Source: Shimia ponticola
Lineage (GTDB): Bacteria; Pseudomonadota; Alphaproteobacteria; Rhodobacterales; Rhodobacteraceae
Direction: 5' to 3'
DNA: 38,070 bases
Assembly (NCBI RefSeq): GCF_007995215.1
Contig: NZ_VCDK01000012.1
Coordinates: forward strand, 1-38,070
The translations under genes and the position numbers were made by a program. Below are positions 28,692-36,548 of this stretch, in pieces. Position 1 is the stretch's first letter. Each line of letters opens with the position of its first letter. The notes under the pieces are model-generated. The model made no database searches and had not been told where the DNA came from. It was given only the letters and a program-made list of their open reading frames with translations.

Positions 28692-30733
28692 CTGTCATTT
28701 CGCCCGCCCTGTTTGGTGCAGGCGGCACGCTGGCTTTGGTCAGCGCGACATCGCTGACCGGCTTGACCTTTGCCGGAGCGATCGTCAGCGTTGGCGGTTC
28801 GCTGCTGCTGTCTGCCGCCACGAATGCCCTATTTGCCCCGGATGTCCCGGAACAGGCGCGCCCGGAAAACATTCAAGCCAACAGCAAGGTTTCAACAGCG
28901 CCGAGGGCGCGTCATTACGGTGTGGTCAAGGTTGGCGGCAATGTCGTGTTTCACCGCGCTCGCGAGGGCAAATCCTACCGCGTCGTGATCCATGGTCATG
29001 GTGAAATTTCGGCAGTGCTTGAACGGTATTTGAACAACGAACCTGTTTCGATCGATGGCGATGGCTTTGTGACCGACAGCCAATATCGCCACGGTGGTCG
29101 CTCGCGGGTGCAGCTGATCGAGCGGCAAGGCGTTGTGCCCGAAACGCATTATTCCGAGATAACAGACGTTTGGCCGGAATGGACGTCCGCGCACCGCCTC
29201 GATGGGCTTTGGTCGACGCTGATCATCGCTGAAAGTGTCCCGCCGGAAAAATACCGCGCGATGTACCCGAAAAATGAGCCGGATTTGGCTGTTTTGGCTG
29301 AAACCACAAAGTGTGCAGATCCGCGCACAGGTCAAACCGAGTTCACCGAAAACATGGCGCTCGCGATCAGCGACTATGTTGCATCGCCGGATGGGTTCAA
29401 TCGGCCCGATGCGTTCGATCCGCAGGACGTCGCCGCGCAGGCTGACATTTGTGACCGTGAAGTTGCCTTGGCAACTGGCGGCACCGAAAAGCTCTATCGG
29501 ATCAGCGGGTCGTATCTGTTGAACGAAAAGCCGCAAAAGGTGCTGGCGCGAATGCTCGACGCCTGTGCCGGGCGCATGCGATTGAAACCGACAGGCAAGG
29601 TTGGGTTGAAGGTCGGGGCGTGGGTCGATCCTGTGTTCACGCTGACCTATGGTGACATCTTGGAGGTGCAGGAGGTCAACAGCGGCCCGGATATTCTCGA
29701 CCGCTACAACGAGTTGCCGGCGCGTTTTAACAGTCATGATCTCGGGCATATCGAGGTCGATGCCCAGTCGTGGCAGGATGCGTCGCGCGTGGCCGACGAT
29801 GGCGAAATCCTGCCCGGCCCTGACAAAAGCCTGTTGATGTGCCCATCGCATCGCCAAGCTCGGCAGGTCATGAAAATACACACCGAGCGCGACAATCCGC
29901 GCCAAGAGGTCATGATTTTGTGCAAGCCTCGGGCGCTGCCAGCGATCTATGAGGACACTATCGCGCTGAACGCGCCGGAGCTGGGTTTGATTGGCGATTA
30001 TGAGGTCGCAAGCCATACGCTCAATTTTGCCAAGGGCCTTTTGCGGGCGGTGGCGCTGACCTTGCGCAAGATCGATGCTGCGGCGTTTTCTCTAGCTTTA
30101 GATGAACAGGGCACGGTGCAAGAATTGCCCGAGCCGGATACGCCTGCCGGCGTGCCCCTGCCCCAAAACGTCACGGCAGCAGCGGCAGGCATTCGGACGG
30201 CGTCTAACACCTTTGTTGCCGGTATCGGCGTTGGGTGGCAGGCCCCGCCAAGCGACGCGCTGACACCGCTGCTAAAGGTGTCGAAAACGGGTGAGAATAA
30301 TTTTCAGGACGTTTCGGTCGGTGATGATGCGACCTCGATCGTTATTCCTGGTCTTATTGATGGGCAGGGCTACGACATATCATTGGCTTACGTCACGCCC
30401 GGTGGCGTTGTTGGCGATGCGGTTGTCATAACCAACGTGATCGCAGCTGCGGCGACTGACCCGCCAGCGGCACCGACAAACCTGACCGTCTCAGATGCGG
30501 GCGGTGGCGCGGCGCTTGTCGAGATGATTGCGTCAATCAGCGAAAGCCTTTGGAAAACCGAAATCTACCGCGACGCGGTGCTGGTCGGCGTGGTCTACGC
30601 GGGTCCAGGTGCGGAGATTGCATTCATCGACAGCAGCGGCGCTGGCACGTTTGATTGGACCGCCCGGTCGGTCAACGTGTCCAACGTCAATTCCAACAAC
30701 GATGCCGGCCCGGTGACCGCCGTCATCGCCTGA
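28676..30733 (+). CDS. Tail hub/host-specificity protein (gpJ-like)
   Basis: 685 residues from the ATG at 28676 (AGGGGG upstream). A hydrophobic N-terminus (residues 1-55, with ALFGAGGTLALVSATSLTG) is followed by the J-like core: VSTAPRARHYGVVKVGGNV, YLNNEPVSIDGDG, then DICDREVALATGGTEKLYRI and QEVNSGPDILDRYNELPARF. The C-terminal part (about 480-685) has two fibronectin-III-like repeats (PPSDALTPLLKVSKTG; PPAAPTNLTVSDAGGG). It forms the tail tip hub contacting the host; the FN3 part may carry adhesion. Shorter than lambda J (1132). Confidence 0.88.
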   Translation: MPQALAVISPALFGAGGTLALVSATSLTGLTFAGAIVSVGGSLLLSAATNALFAPDVPEQARPENIQANSKVSTAPRARHYGVVKVGGNVVFHRAREGKSYRVVIHGHGEISAVLERYLNNEPVSIDGDGFVTDSQYRHGGRSRVQLIERQGVVPETHYSEITDVWPEWTSAHRLDGLWSTLIIAESVPPEKYRAMYPKNEPDLAVLAETTKCADPRTGQTEFTENMALAISDYVASPDGFNRPDAFDPQDVAAQADICDREVALATGGTEKLYRISGSYLLNEKPQKVLARMLDACAGRMRLKPTGKVGLKVGAWVDPVFTLTYGDILEVQEVNSGPDILDRYNELPARFNSHDLGHIEVDAQSWQDASRVADDGEILPGPDKSLLMCPSHRQARQVMKIHTERDNPRQEVMILCKPRALPAIYEDTIALNAPELGLIGDYEVASHTLNFAKGLLRAVALTLRKIDAAAFSLALDEQGTVQELPEPDTPAGVPLPQNVTAAAAGIRTASNTFVAGIGVGWQAPPSDALTPLLKVSKTGENNFQDVSVGDDATSIVIPGLIDGQGYDISLAYVTPGGVVGDAVVITNVIAAAATDPPAAPTNLTVSDAGGGAALVEMIASISESLWKTEIYRDAVLVGVVYAGPGAEIAFIDSSGAGTFDWTARSVNVSNVNSNNDAGPVTAVIA

Positions 30734-30758
30734 TCAAGCAAAATCGAGGGGTAAAAAA

Positions 30759-32660
30759 ATGACCTATCCGCACGGAGGGGCAAGTGAGATTTGGCGCGAC
30801 GGCGTCGACAATGCGCACAACCCGCGCAAGCCCGAAATTCGTGACTGGGGTGGCAAAGTCGAGGCCGATGCAGTCGAGCAGGCCGCGCGGCTTTTGCAGT
30901 TGGAGGAGCGCGATCAGCTGACGCCAAACCCAAAGGCCCCAGTTGCCGCCGCGACGTTGTCAAACATCACGCTGACGGGCGAACAGACGATCGACGGCGT
31001 CACAACCTCGGCAAGCCGGGTTTTGGTGCGCGCGCAAAACGACGCCACGGAAAACGGCATTTATGTGAGTGCGGCAGGCGCGTGGGCGCGCGCCGCCGAT
31101 GCTGACGATGGCTCGGCCCTGTCGTGGGCGACGGTTCTGGTGGCAGATGGTGCGCAGTTTGGTGGCACTGCATTCATCTCGGCGGTGGCGTCGCCGACCA
31201 TCGGCAGCGACAGCATTCCTTGGATTCAGATCGAGGCCGTTGCGTCATTCGAGGGGCGCGTCAACGATGCCGAGGCCGATATTGCCGATTTGCAGGACTC
31301 ACGCAGGGCAGCGGCTCAGGCTGCGGTCATTTATACCGGTGCGGGCCCGATCTATCCATTTGCATCTGACGCAGAATTGGGCCCTGTGTTGTGGTGGGAC
31401 GTTAGCGCCCAGTCGGTCGACGGTTTGGGGCTGCGTCGTGGTGCTGATGAAGGCACCCGCAACCGCGAGGATCTGGCGCTTGCTGCGGCGAGCGGGTCGA
31501 AAATTGCGTTTTTCACCTACGGTCAGAGCCTTTCCACGGGCAAAGATGCCAATCCGGCTTTGTCATTGGCGCAGCCGTATTCAAATGTGATGTTTAATGG
31601 TGGCGCGCTGCCGGGAGCGACCGACGGGGCGGCAGAGGATGACCCGTCGCTGTACGCGTCCTTTGTGCCGCTTGTGGAGGAAACCGAGGAAACCCCGGTT
31701 TCCGGTGCCGTAAACTATGCGCGCACGCTCGCTGCCATCGAAAATGGTGAGGATCCGAACGCCGTGGCGATTTTGGGTGCGGCCTTGGGCAAGGGCGGCG
31801 CGCCGATCGCGGGTCTTAGCAAAGGCACGACGCACTATGACGATGTCATTTTGGCTGGTGCCCTGCAGGGCATGGTCGCCATTGATCCGCAGTATAAGTT
31901 AACCGCGTTCGGATGGCTGCAGGGTGAGGCGGATCAGACAAATCAGACTGACAAGGCGACCTATAAGGCGGCGCTGCTGCAATTGCAGCAGGACATCGAG
32001 GCCGATGCGCAGGCGCAGACTGGTCAGACTGAGCCCGTCTATTGCCTGACGTATCAAACCAACAAGGACACGATCGAGCGCACCGATGTGCCGGCGGCCC
32101 AGCTGGAACTGGCGCGTGAGAGCGATCGGATATTCCTGGTCACGCCCCTCTATCATTTGCCGTTTGCCGCAGGTGGTCTGCACCTTTCTGCAGTCGGTTC
32201 AAAATGGGCTGGGGCCTATGCTGGGCGCGCTTTGAAACAGCTCGGCGATGGCAAAGTGCCAGACCGGATTGATCCGATCAGCGCGACGGTGCGCGGCTCG
32301 ACGCTCACAATGCGGTTTGACGTGCCTGTGCTGCCGCTGCGGTTTGATCGAACGGCGATGGCGGCGACCATCGATAACGGGTTTCGCGTCGTTGACAGTG
32401 CCGGCACGGTGGCCATCGACAGCATGACCATCCAAGGCCGCGACGTGGTCTTTGAGTTGGCGGCAATGCCAAGCGGTGCGACGGTGCTGCGGTACGGTCA
32501 CGACTACACAGGCGCAGGCCTGCTGATCGCAAACCAAAACGGTGGCAGCGGGAATTTGCGCGACAGCGCGCCCGAGGTCGAGCGGATCGACGGTGTTGAC
32601 CGTCCGCTGCACAACGTGTGCCCGCAATTTGAAATCCCTGTTTTTTCCGTGTCGGAGTAG
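30759..32660 (+). CDS. Tail spike with SGNH/GDSL-type esterase domain
   Basis: 633 residues; GAGGGG precedes the ATG. Residues 63-165 are a known tail-fibre module (LSNITLTGEQTIDGV, LVRAQNDATENGIYV). Residues 247-495 form an SGNH hydrolase of the sialate O-acetylesterase type: FFTYGQSLSTG with Ser257, FGWLQGEADQ (block III, 384-393) and GGLHLSAVGS with His475. The usual Asp three residues before the His is Gly472, so the catalytic Asp is missing or located elsewhere. The C-terminal 130 residues are beta-rich. Likely function: deacetylating a surface polysaccharide during attachment; which substrate is unknown. Confidence 0.85.
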   Translation: MTYPHGGASEIWRDGVDNAHNPRKPEIRDWGGKVEADAVEQAARLLQLEERDQLTPNPKAPVAAATLSNITLTGEQTIDGVTTSASRVLVRAQNDATENGIYVSAAGAWARAADADDGSALSWATVLVADGAQFGGTAFISAVASPTIGSDSIPWIQIEAVASFEGRVNDAEADIADLQDSRRAAAQAAVIYTGAGPIYPFASDAELGPVLWWDVSAQSVDGLGLRRGADEGTRNREDLALAAASGSKIAFFTYGQSLSTGKDANPALSLAQPYSNVMFNGGALPGATDGAAEDDPSLYASFVPLVEETEETPVSGAVNYARTLAAIENGEDPNAVAILGAALGKGGAPIAGLSKGTTHYDDVILAGALQGMVAIDPQYKLTAFGWLQGEADQTNQTDKATYKAALLQLQQDIEADAQAQTGQTEPVYCLTYQTNKDTIERTDVPAAQLELARESDRIFLVTPLYHLPFAAGGLHLSAVGSKWAGAYAGRALKQLGDGKVPDRIDPISATVRGSTLTMRFDVPVLPLRFDRTAMAATIDNGFRVVDSAGTVAIDSMTIQGRDVVFELAAMPSGATVLRYGHDYTGAGLLIANQNGGSGNLRDSAPEVERIDGVDRPLHNVCPQFEIPVFSVSE

Positions 32661-32665
32661 AATAG

Positions 32666-33394
32666 ATGCAATTTACAAAGCTGCCTATCACAGTGCCTGG
32701 TGCGCGAGCGTCGCTGCCTCTTTCGAGTGTTGAAAGCCTTGCGGGCGATGAGCCGTCAGCGTTTGGGCATTGGGTTCTTGGGCCCAGTGTCGAAAGTTAT
32801 GCCGGGATCGGCGACGACGTGGCGTTGACCGATCAGGCAAGCCCGCCCTCGCTTGGCGCAAACTTTGCCAATATTGCCCCGACGAATGCCCTGCTGACCC
32901 CGCTTGCGGACACAGGTCAAAGTATCACAATTTGCACGGTTGCGCGGTTCCCAGCCTCGACCAACGGCGTGACTATGATCACGGGCAACCTTGCGGTCGG
33001 GTCAGCAAGCGGGCGCAGCATGTTCCGGGCGGGCGGTACGGCAAACAAATTCAGCTTTCGCGGGAACGGCACGACGCACACGTCCACTTTTGAACCAACG
33101 GACGACACCTGGCATTTCTTTGCAGTCACGCACGACACCACGCAAATCACGAGTAACGTGCGCATGTTCGCGGGTTCTACGTTCGAGACGTTTGACGACG
33201 ACATTTCGGGCTATGCCAACGGGCCTACCAACTTTGCATTGGGCGACCCCGGCTTTACCACCAGCGCGCGGAATATTGAGATTGCGGAATGCATCTATTT
33301 TGAACGCGCATTGTCTACTGCGGACATTCAGACCGTGTTTACCCGGTCGGTCGCGCGCATGGCGGATCGCGGCGTTACTGTGGTGGCGTTGTGA
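32666..33394 (+). CDS. LamG/concanavalin-like tail-associated protein
   Basis: 242 residues; GGAG lies before the ATG. Beta-rich with FSFRGNGTTHTSTFEPTDDT then WHFFAVTHDTTQITSNVRM and NIEIAECIYFERALSTADI. The WHFFAVTHD strand and the EIAE-xxxFxRALS-xDI ending are the hallmarks of LamG/concanavalin-A-like sugar-binding domains. It probably binds host surface sugars and assists the spike encoded just upstream. Its stop shares a base with the endolysin ATG at 33394. Confidence 0.75.
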   Translation: MQFTKLPITVPGARASLPLSSVESLAGDEPSAFGHWVLGPSVESYAGIGDDVALTDQASPPSLGANFANIAPTNALLTPLADTGQSITICTVARFPASTNGVTMITGNLAVGSASGRSMFRAGGTANKFSFRGNGTTHTSTFEPTDDTWHFFAVTHDTTQITSNVRMFAGSTFETFDDDISGYANGPTNFALGDPGFTTSARNIEIAECIYFERALSTADIQTVFTRSVARMADRGVTVVAL

Positions 33395-34164
33395 TGGGTT
33401 TCAAGCTTTCACGCCGCAGTCTTTCCCGTCTAAACGGGGTTCACCCTGACATTGTGGCGGTCATCCGTCTGGCCATCCAAAACACGCCAATCGACTTTGC
33501 CGTTATTGAGGGGCTTCGGTCGCTGGACCGCCAGAAACAACTGGTGGCGTCCGGAGCGTCTCAAACGATGAACTCACGCCACCTGACAGGCCACGCCGTC
33601 GATATTGCCCCGTTTGTTGACGGGCAAATTTCGTGGCATTGGCCGCACTATCACCAGCTTGCACCTGCCATCAAAGAGGCGGCGCAGGAATTGGGTGTTA
33701 GCCTTGAATGGGGCGGCGATTGGCGGTCATTCAAAGATGGCCCGCACTGGCAACTATCGTGGGACGAATACGGCAAAACGGACATGGCACCGCGCGCGAA
33801 GGGCGCAAAGGCCATCGGTCACGTGCCTAACGCTGTTGTGCAGATCGACACCCCGGCACCGCCGCCTAAGCCCGTGGAACTGCCAGAGGGCGTTGCGGCT
33901 ATCCTAGAAGACGCCGACAAGGCACCATCATCGTCAAGCACGATCATGGCGCAGGTCAAGCAATGGCTTGGCTCAATGGGCCTCAGTGGCGCGGGCTTGC
34001 TGGCGTTTTTCAGAGACCAAGATAGCGCGGTCCAAATGGCTATTTTGGCCATTGTCGCGGCCATCGCCATTTACCTTGTCGTGTCCGGTGGTTCGCATGT
34101 CGTGAAAGAGCGCACCCGGAAACAGAAAGAGGCTCGCGCCACCAAAGAGGCGTTGGGGCTATGA
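33394..34164 (+). CDS. M15 (VanY-type) peptidase endolysin with C-terminal membrane anchor
   Basis: 256 residues. Residues 1-125 are a D-Ala-D-Ala/L-Ala-D-Glu peptidase: MNSRHLTGHAVDIAPF with His63 and Asp70, then LEWGGDW with Glu105, and DGPHWQL with His118, the zinc and catalytic residues of M15. A Pro/Glu-rich linker follows (PAPPPKPVELPEG). Near residues 212-231 a transmembrane helix (MAILAIVAAIAIYLVVSGG) ends in a basic tail. The anchor is at the C-terminus, unlike SAR endolysins that have it at the start. ATG at 33394 is chosen over the GTG three bases upstream. Confidence 0.9.
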   Translation: MGFKLSRRSLSRLNGVHPDIVAVIRLAIQNTPIDFAVIEGLRSLDRQKQLVASGASQTMNSRHLTGHAVDIAPFVDGQISWHWPHYHQLAPAIKEAAQELGVSLEWGGDWRSFKDGPHWQLSWDEYGKTDMAPRAKGAKAIGHVPNAVVQIDTPAPPPKPVELPEGVAAILEDADKAPSSSSTIMAQVKQWLGSMGLSGAGLLAFFRDQDSAVQMAILAIVAAIAIYLVVSGGSHVVKERTRKQKEARATKEALGL

Positions 34165-34397
34165 AGGCGGCAATTATCGGTGGGGTCTGCCTGACGATTT
34201 TGGCCGCCGTATTCCTGTACATCCAAGACGCAGAGCGCACCAAGATCAAAAACAAAGGGCTGAACAAAGATGTCGAAACACTTGAAAATGCTGCGGACGC
34301 TGTTCCCCCCGGCTTTGATGCTGATGACGCTGCCGGCGTGTTCCTCGATCGGTGTGAGCGGCGAGGCCTGGACTGTGGCCCTCGCCCCCCGCGTTGA
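34161..34397 (+). CDS. Inner-membrane spanin subunit (Rz-like)
   Basis: 78 residues, ATGA overlap with the endolysin. Residues 2-20 (KAAIIGGVCLTILAAVFLY) form an N-terminal membrane anchor, followed by a charged helix (QDAERTKIKNKGLNKDVETL) reaching into the periplasm. This is the size and plan of Rz. The last third (DRCERRGLDCGPRPPR) overlaps the start region of the lipoprotein gene in another frame. Together with Rz1 it fuses inner and outer membranes in the final step of lysis. Confidence 0.78.
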   Translation: MKAAIIGGVCLTILAAVFLYIQDAERTKIKNKGLNKDVETLENAADAVPPGFDADDAAGVFLDRCERRGLDCGPRPPR

Positions 34398-34512
34398 TGC
34401 TTTGACCATCGCGATTGCTGAAAACCGGGACTGCATCCCTGACGCGGTGTTGAAGGCGGCAGGTGAGCTGGTCCTGACGTATGACGCCATCGCCTTTGCG
34501 GAGTGTGCATAA
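34270..34512 (+). CDS. Outer-membrane spanin lipoprotein (Rz1-like), overlapping Rz
   Basis: 80 residues in the +1 frame relative to the Rz-like gene, sharing 128 bases with it. Residues 1-24 are a lipoprotein signal: basic MSKHLKMLRT, hydrophobic LFPPALMLM, and lipobox LPAC with Cys24 the lipid-attached residue. The mature part is 57 residues. Overlapping Rz/Rz1 is the lambda arrangement. Its periplasmic part (AWTVALAPRVDALTIAIAEN) would join the Rz-like coiled coil. Stop shares a base with the next ATG (TAATG). Confidence 0.82.
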   Translation: MSKHLKMLRTLFPPALMLMTLPACSSIGVSGEAWTVALAPRVDALTIAIAENRDCIPDAVLKAAGELVLTYDAIAFAECA

Positions 34513-34826
34513 TGACCCACGTCGACCATGCAGATTCCATTGTCATCGCCATCATTTCAACAACCTATTTGGTCTTTGCGATTCAAGTCAGGCTTCAAAC
34601 AACAGCGCACGGTCGCAGGACAAAGGCCGGTCGCGCGTTAAATCAGCTCGTTAACGTATTCGTGCTGTGCATGGTGTCCGGTTATGTGTCGGATCTGCTG
34701 CCGCCGAGCTGGTGGATCATTCGGGAGGTTTTTCATTGGGCTTTGGCCGCTGCCGCCTTGCGCTTGGTCCTTTCAAATCAAGCGGGGGCCGTCAGCGCGG
34801 CGTTGGACAATGGACCACATAATTGA
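34512..34826 (+). CDS. Small multi-pass membrane protein (holin candidate)
   Basis: 104 residues from the ATG at 34512. Residues 10-27 (IVIAIISTTYLVFAIQV), 45-65 (LVNVFVLCMVSGYVSDLL) and 72-90 (REVFHWALAAAALRLVL) look like three membrane helices with a basic cytoplasmic loop (TTAHGRRTKAGR) between the first two. Small size, three helices and position right after the spanins fit a class I holin, but this is unproven, since several other small membrane genes follow. Confidence 0.65.
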   Translation: MTHVDHADSIVIAIISTTYLVFAIQVRLQTTAHGRRTKAGRALNQLVNVFVLCMVSGYVSDLLPPSWWIIREVFHWALAAAALRLVLSNQAGAVSAALDNGPHN

Positions 34827-35013
34827 TCACCTGTCTGGGCCGAATGGCGGCGTGAATGCGCTGTGTTTCATTGCCGGATTTGCTGGGGCTTATAGCTACG
34901 CCATGCGCACAATCGTTGCGGAGGCCCGGAAACGGATTGATCGCCTTGAGACAAAGGTCGATGAATTGCAGCGCGAGCTTTTGATGGAGGCTCGATCACA
35001 TGACAGATCCTAA
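34810..35013 (+). CDS. Small membrane protein with coiled-coil tail
   Basis: 67 residues from the ATG at 34810, overlapping the previous gene by 17 bases. Residues 15-35 (VNALCFIAGFAGAYSYAM) form a membrane helix, followed by a highly charged helix (EARKRIDRLETKVDELQREL) with heptad-like spacing. This is the plan of type II/III holins or of hemolysin XhlA-like proteins, which have the helix and coil in the other order. Overlaps the next gene by 14 bases. Confidence 0.65.
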   Translation: MDHIIDHLSGPNGGVNALCFIAGFAGAYSYAMRTIVAEARKRIDRLETKVDELQRELLMEARSHDRS

Positions 35014-35263
35014 GGTCGGAAACGCGGCTCTGGTCAAACTCGAAGATGCACCCGAGGGCGGTGTGATCGAATTCACCAAAGAAGAAGCGGCGGCACTGCG
35101 CCAAATTGTAAACTGGTGGTTGAACCTGCGCGCAACGGCTTTGGTCGGTGGGGCATTGGTGCGGTTCGTCAAGTTACTTGCAGGCTTTGTCGCGTTCATT
35201 ATCGCTATTCGCGCCGGGTTTCTGGAGTGGTTGTCGCGCTTCTTGTCGGAGTTTCTAAAATGA
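35000..35263 (+). CDS. Small membrane protein of the lysis region
   Basis: 87 residues starting MTDPKVGNAAL. The first 45 residues are cytoplasmic-like and acidic (EFTKEEAAALRQIVNWWLNL), then two adjacent hydrophobic helices (ATALVGGALVRFVKLLAGFV, AFIIAIRAGFLEWLSRFL). It has the size of a holin with one or two passes. Gene is overlapped at both ends (14 bases upstream, ATGA downstream), which indicates a tightly coupled unit. Confidence 0.65.
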   Translation: MTDPKVGNAALVKLEDAPEGGVIEFTKEEAAALRQIVNWWLNLRATALVGGALVRFVKLLAGFVAFIIAIRAGFLEWLSRFLSEFLK

Positions 35264-35688
35264 TCACATCGCATGCATTTACTGTTCTCGCGGCCGGACT
35301 GGCAGCATACGCAGTCGTTGACGTTGCCGAAAGCTTGGTGCCTGTCGTCTGGCGCATGAAGGCAGAGGCGGTGTCCTATGAGGCCGGAACCTATACCGCG
35401 CGCGTCAGCGGGTACAAGCTAAAGGATTGCCTTGTTGTTCCTGGCAGTTTCATCGGCTGGTATCGTGACGCCGCAGAATGGCGTGAGGTTCCGATTGCGT
35501 TCCCTGACGACGCTTCGCCCGATAGCAGCAACCCGGCCGGGTGGTCGCCTCAGTCGTTTGGATTGTTCGAGTGGTCGGACGTCCCAGAGGCCGCGCGGAA
35601 GGTCAAAGCAACGCTTGTGCATAATTGCGATGGGCATTTAACAGTGACGACCGTCGGGCCTTTCCGGCTAGACAAAGAGGGTGTGTAG
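35260..35688 (+). CDS. Membrane-anchored protein with extracytoplasmic domain
   Basis: 142 residues from the ATG at 35260 (ATGA overlap with the previous stop). Residues 4-25 (HAFTVLAAGLAAYAVVDVA) are an N-terminal membrane anchor. The remainder (about 30-142) is beta-rich with two cysteines (KLKDCLVVPGSFIGWY and VHNCDGHLTV) that could form a disulphide in the periplasm, ending TVGPFRLDKEGV. The anchor plus an exported beta domain does not match a holin. Function unknown; a superinfection or envelope role is conceivable. Confidence 0.6.
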   Translation: MITSHAFTVLAAGLAAYAVVDVAESLVPVVWRMKAEAVSYEAGTYTARVSGYKLKDCLVVPGSFIGWYRDAAEWREVPIAFPDDASPDSSNPAGWSPQSFGLFEWSDVPEAARKVKATLVHNCDGHLTVTTVGPFRLDKEGV

Positions 35689-35705
35689 CGCCAAACAATG
35701 CTGTC

Positions 35706-36140
35706 ATGACTCGCGGGCAGACATTCTGGGAAAAACTGATGACGCCGGACGCCTTTCATGGCGATCCTTATGGCGAGCTGACGAACCAAATCAGTCACGT
35801 TGCGCTCGGTCATGTTCTGTCTGTGTCGCTGTGCATCGCCTATCTTTGGTCGGCTGGTGAGTTGCCCTATCGCGTGTATATCATCGCCATCGTCGGGCTG
35901 ATTTACGCCGCAATCGAAATGCTGCAGGGCTGGCGCGGATGGGATACCGTGATGGATACCTACGCCACGATCGGTGGCGCGTGTGTTCTGATACCATTGA
36001 CCGAAATTCGGATGCCAGATGTTTGGTACAAACCGCAGATCGAGGTCAATTTGCTATGGCTGGTTGGCGTTTTCGTGGCTGTGGCAATACCCATCTGGGC
36101 AAGGGTTGCGCAGCGCGATAGGCAAAGCCGTGAAATGTGA
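35706..36140 (+). CDS. Multi-pass membrane protein
   Basis: 144 residues from the ATG at 35706 (MTRGQTFWEKLMTPD); an upstream ATG inside the previous gene is rejected. Amphipathic start, then three hydrophobic helices: HVLSVSLCIAYLWSAG (about 35-50), YIIAIVGLIYAAIEML (about 58-75), and LLWLVGVFVAVAIPIWA (about 118-136). GWDTVMDTYATIGGACV resembles a membrane-embedded D--D--N/T-G-G turn seen in VanZ-like and related proteins. No family assigned. It is the last of the overlapping run of the lysis region. Confidence 0.62.
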   Translation: MTRGQTFWEKLMTPDAFHGDPYGELTNQISHVALGHVLSVSLCIAYLWSAGELPYRVYIIAIVGLIYAAIEMLQGWRGWDTVMDTYATIGGACVLIPLTEIRMPDVWYKPQIEVNLLWLVGVFVAVAIPIWARVAQRDRQSREM

Positions 36141-36212
36141 CCTTCTGCGGGACTGCGGCCTTTCCTAACAACTATTAGGTGTGTATTCCAAAGGGAGTGT
36201 TAGGATGCCCTT
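36141..36212 (+). other. Short gap behind the lysis genes
   Basis: 72 bases with no gene. CCTAA and TTAGG form a five-base stem around CAACTA (near 36165-36180), too weak for a terminator. AAAGGGAG at about 36190-36198 is a likely ribosome site for the small gene at 36213, though the spacing to its ATG is long. Confidence 0.35.
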
Positions 36213-36362
36213 ATGGAATGGCCGGAACTTTCAACAAGAATTTTGCTAGTTTCTGGCGTGATCGAGTTTGTTGTGATCGTCTTGCTATCGCGCCTTTTGC
36301 CTAAGCGCCGCCGCAAGTTGTATTGGCGGATTTGGCAAAAACTGCGCCGCCGGGTTGATTGA
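36213..36362 (+). CDS. 49-residue membrane microprotein with a basic tail
   Basis: A frame from ATG 36213 to TGA 36360-36362. It reads MEWPELSTRILLVSGVIEF, then VVIVLLSRLL as the membrane helix (about residues 9-29), then PKRRRKLYWRIWQKLRRR, a strongly basic end, finishing V-D. A single helix plus 10 positive charges is the plan of small phage toxins, holin-like or antiholin-like proteins. AAAGGGAG lies 15-22 bases upstream. It converges with the minus-strand operon after 12 bases. Confidence 0.5.
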   Translation: MEWPELSTRILLVSGVIEFVVIVLLSRLLPKRRRKLYWRIWQKLRRRVD

Positions 36363-36374
36363 ATCCTCGGCGGT

Positions 36375-36548
36375 TTACTTGCGACCAATGCTGAAAATCC
36401 AGCGCCACAGCGCCGGAATGAGGTCGTCAAGATACTTTGGTGGGATCACGCCGTGATCTGGGCATTCGGGCCCGCTCGCGCCGTCGGAGGCCGCCAGCAG
36501 AGGCTTGCCGCATTTAGGGCAGGTGGCGATTGGCATGTGTTCGTTCAT
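36375..36548 (-). CDS. 57-residue zinc-ribbon microprotein
   Basis: ATG at 36548, stop TAA at 36377-36375. It reads MNEHMPIATCPKCGKPLLA then SGPECPDHG and PKYLDDLIPALWRWIF. Two cysteine pairs or a CxxC...C-x3-H (CPKC and CPDH) suggest a small zinc ribbon. Its ATG directly follows the stop TAA of the upstream gene, so the genes touch without a gap. No ribosome site other than the upstream coding region is clear, so translation may be coupled. Function unknown. Confidence 0.6.
   Translation of the reverse strand: MNEHMPIATCPKCGKPLLAASDGASGPECPDHGVIPPKYLDDLIPALWRWIFSIGRK

Noticed and set aside
28892-30016. A 374-codon minus-strand frame opposite the J-like gene
   Set aside because: Shadow of the tail hub gene; no recognisable domains and an antisense-type composition.
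36220-36235. A further repressor operator (GGAACTTT) near the small membrane gene
   Set aside because: Only one half-site matches; the palindrome's other arm is absent and the sequence lies inside the coding frame.
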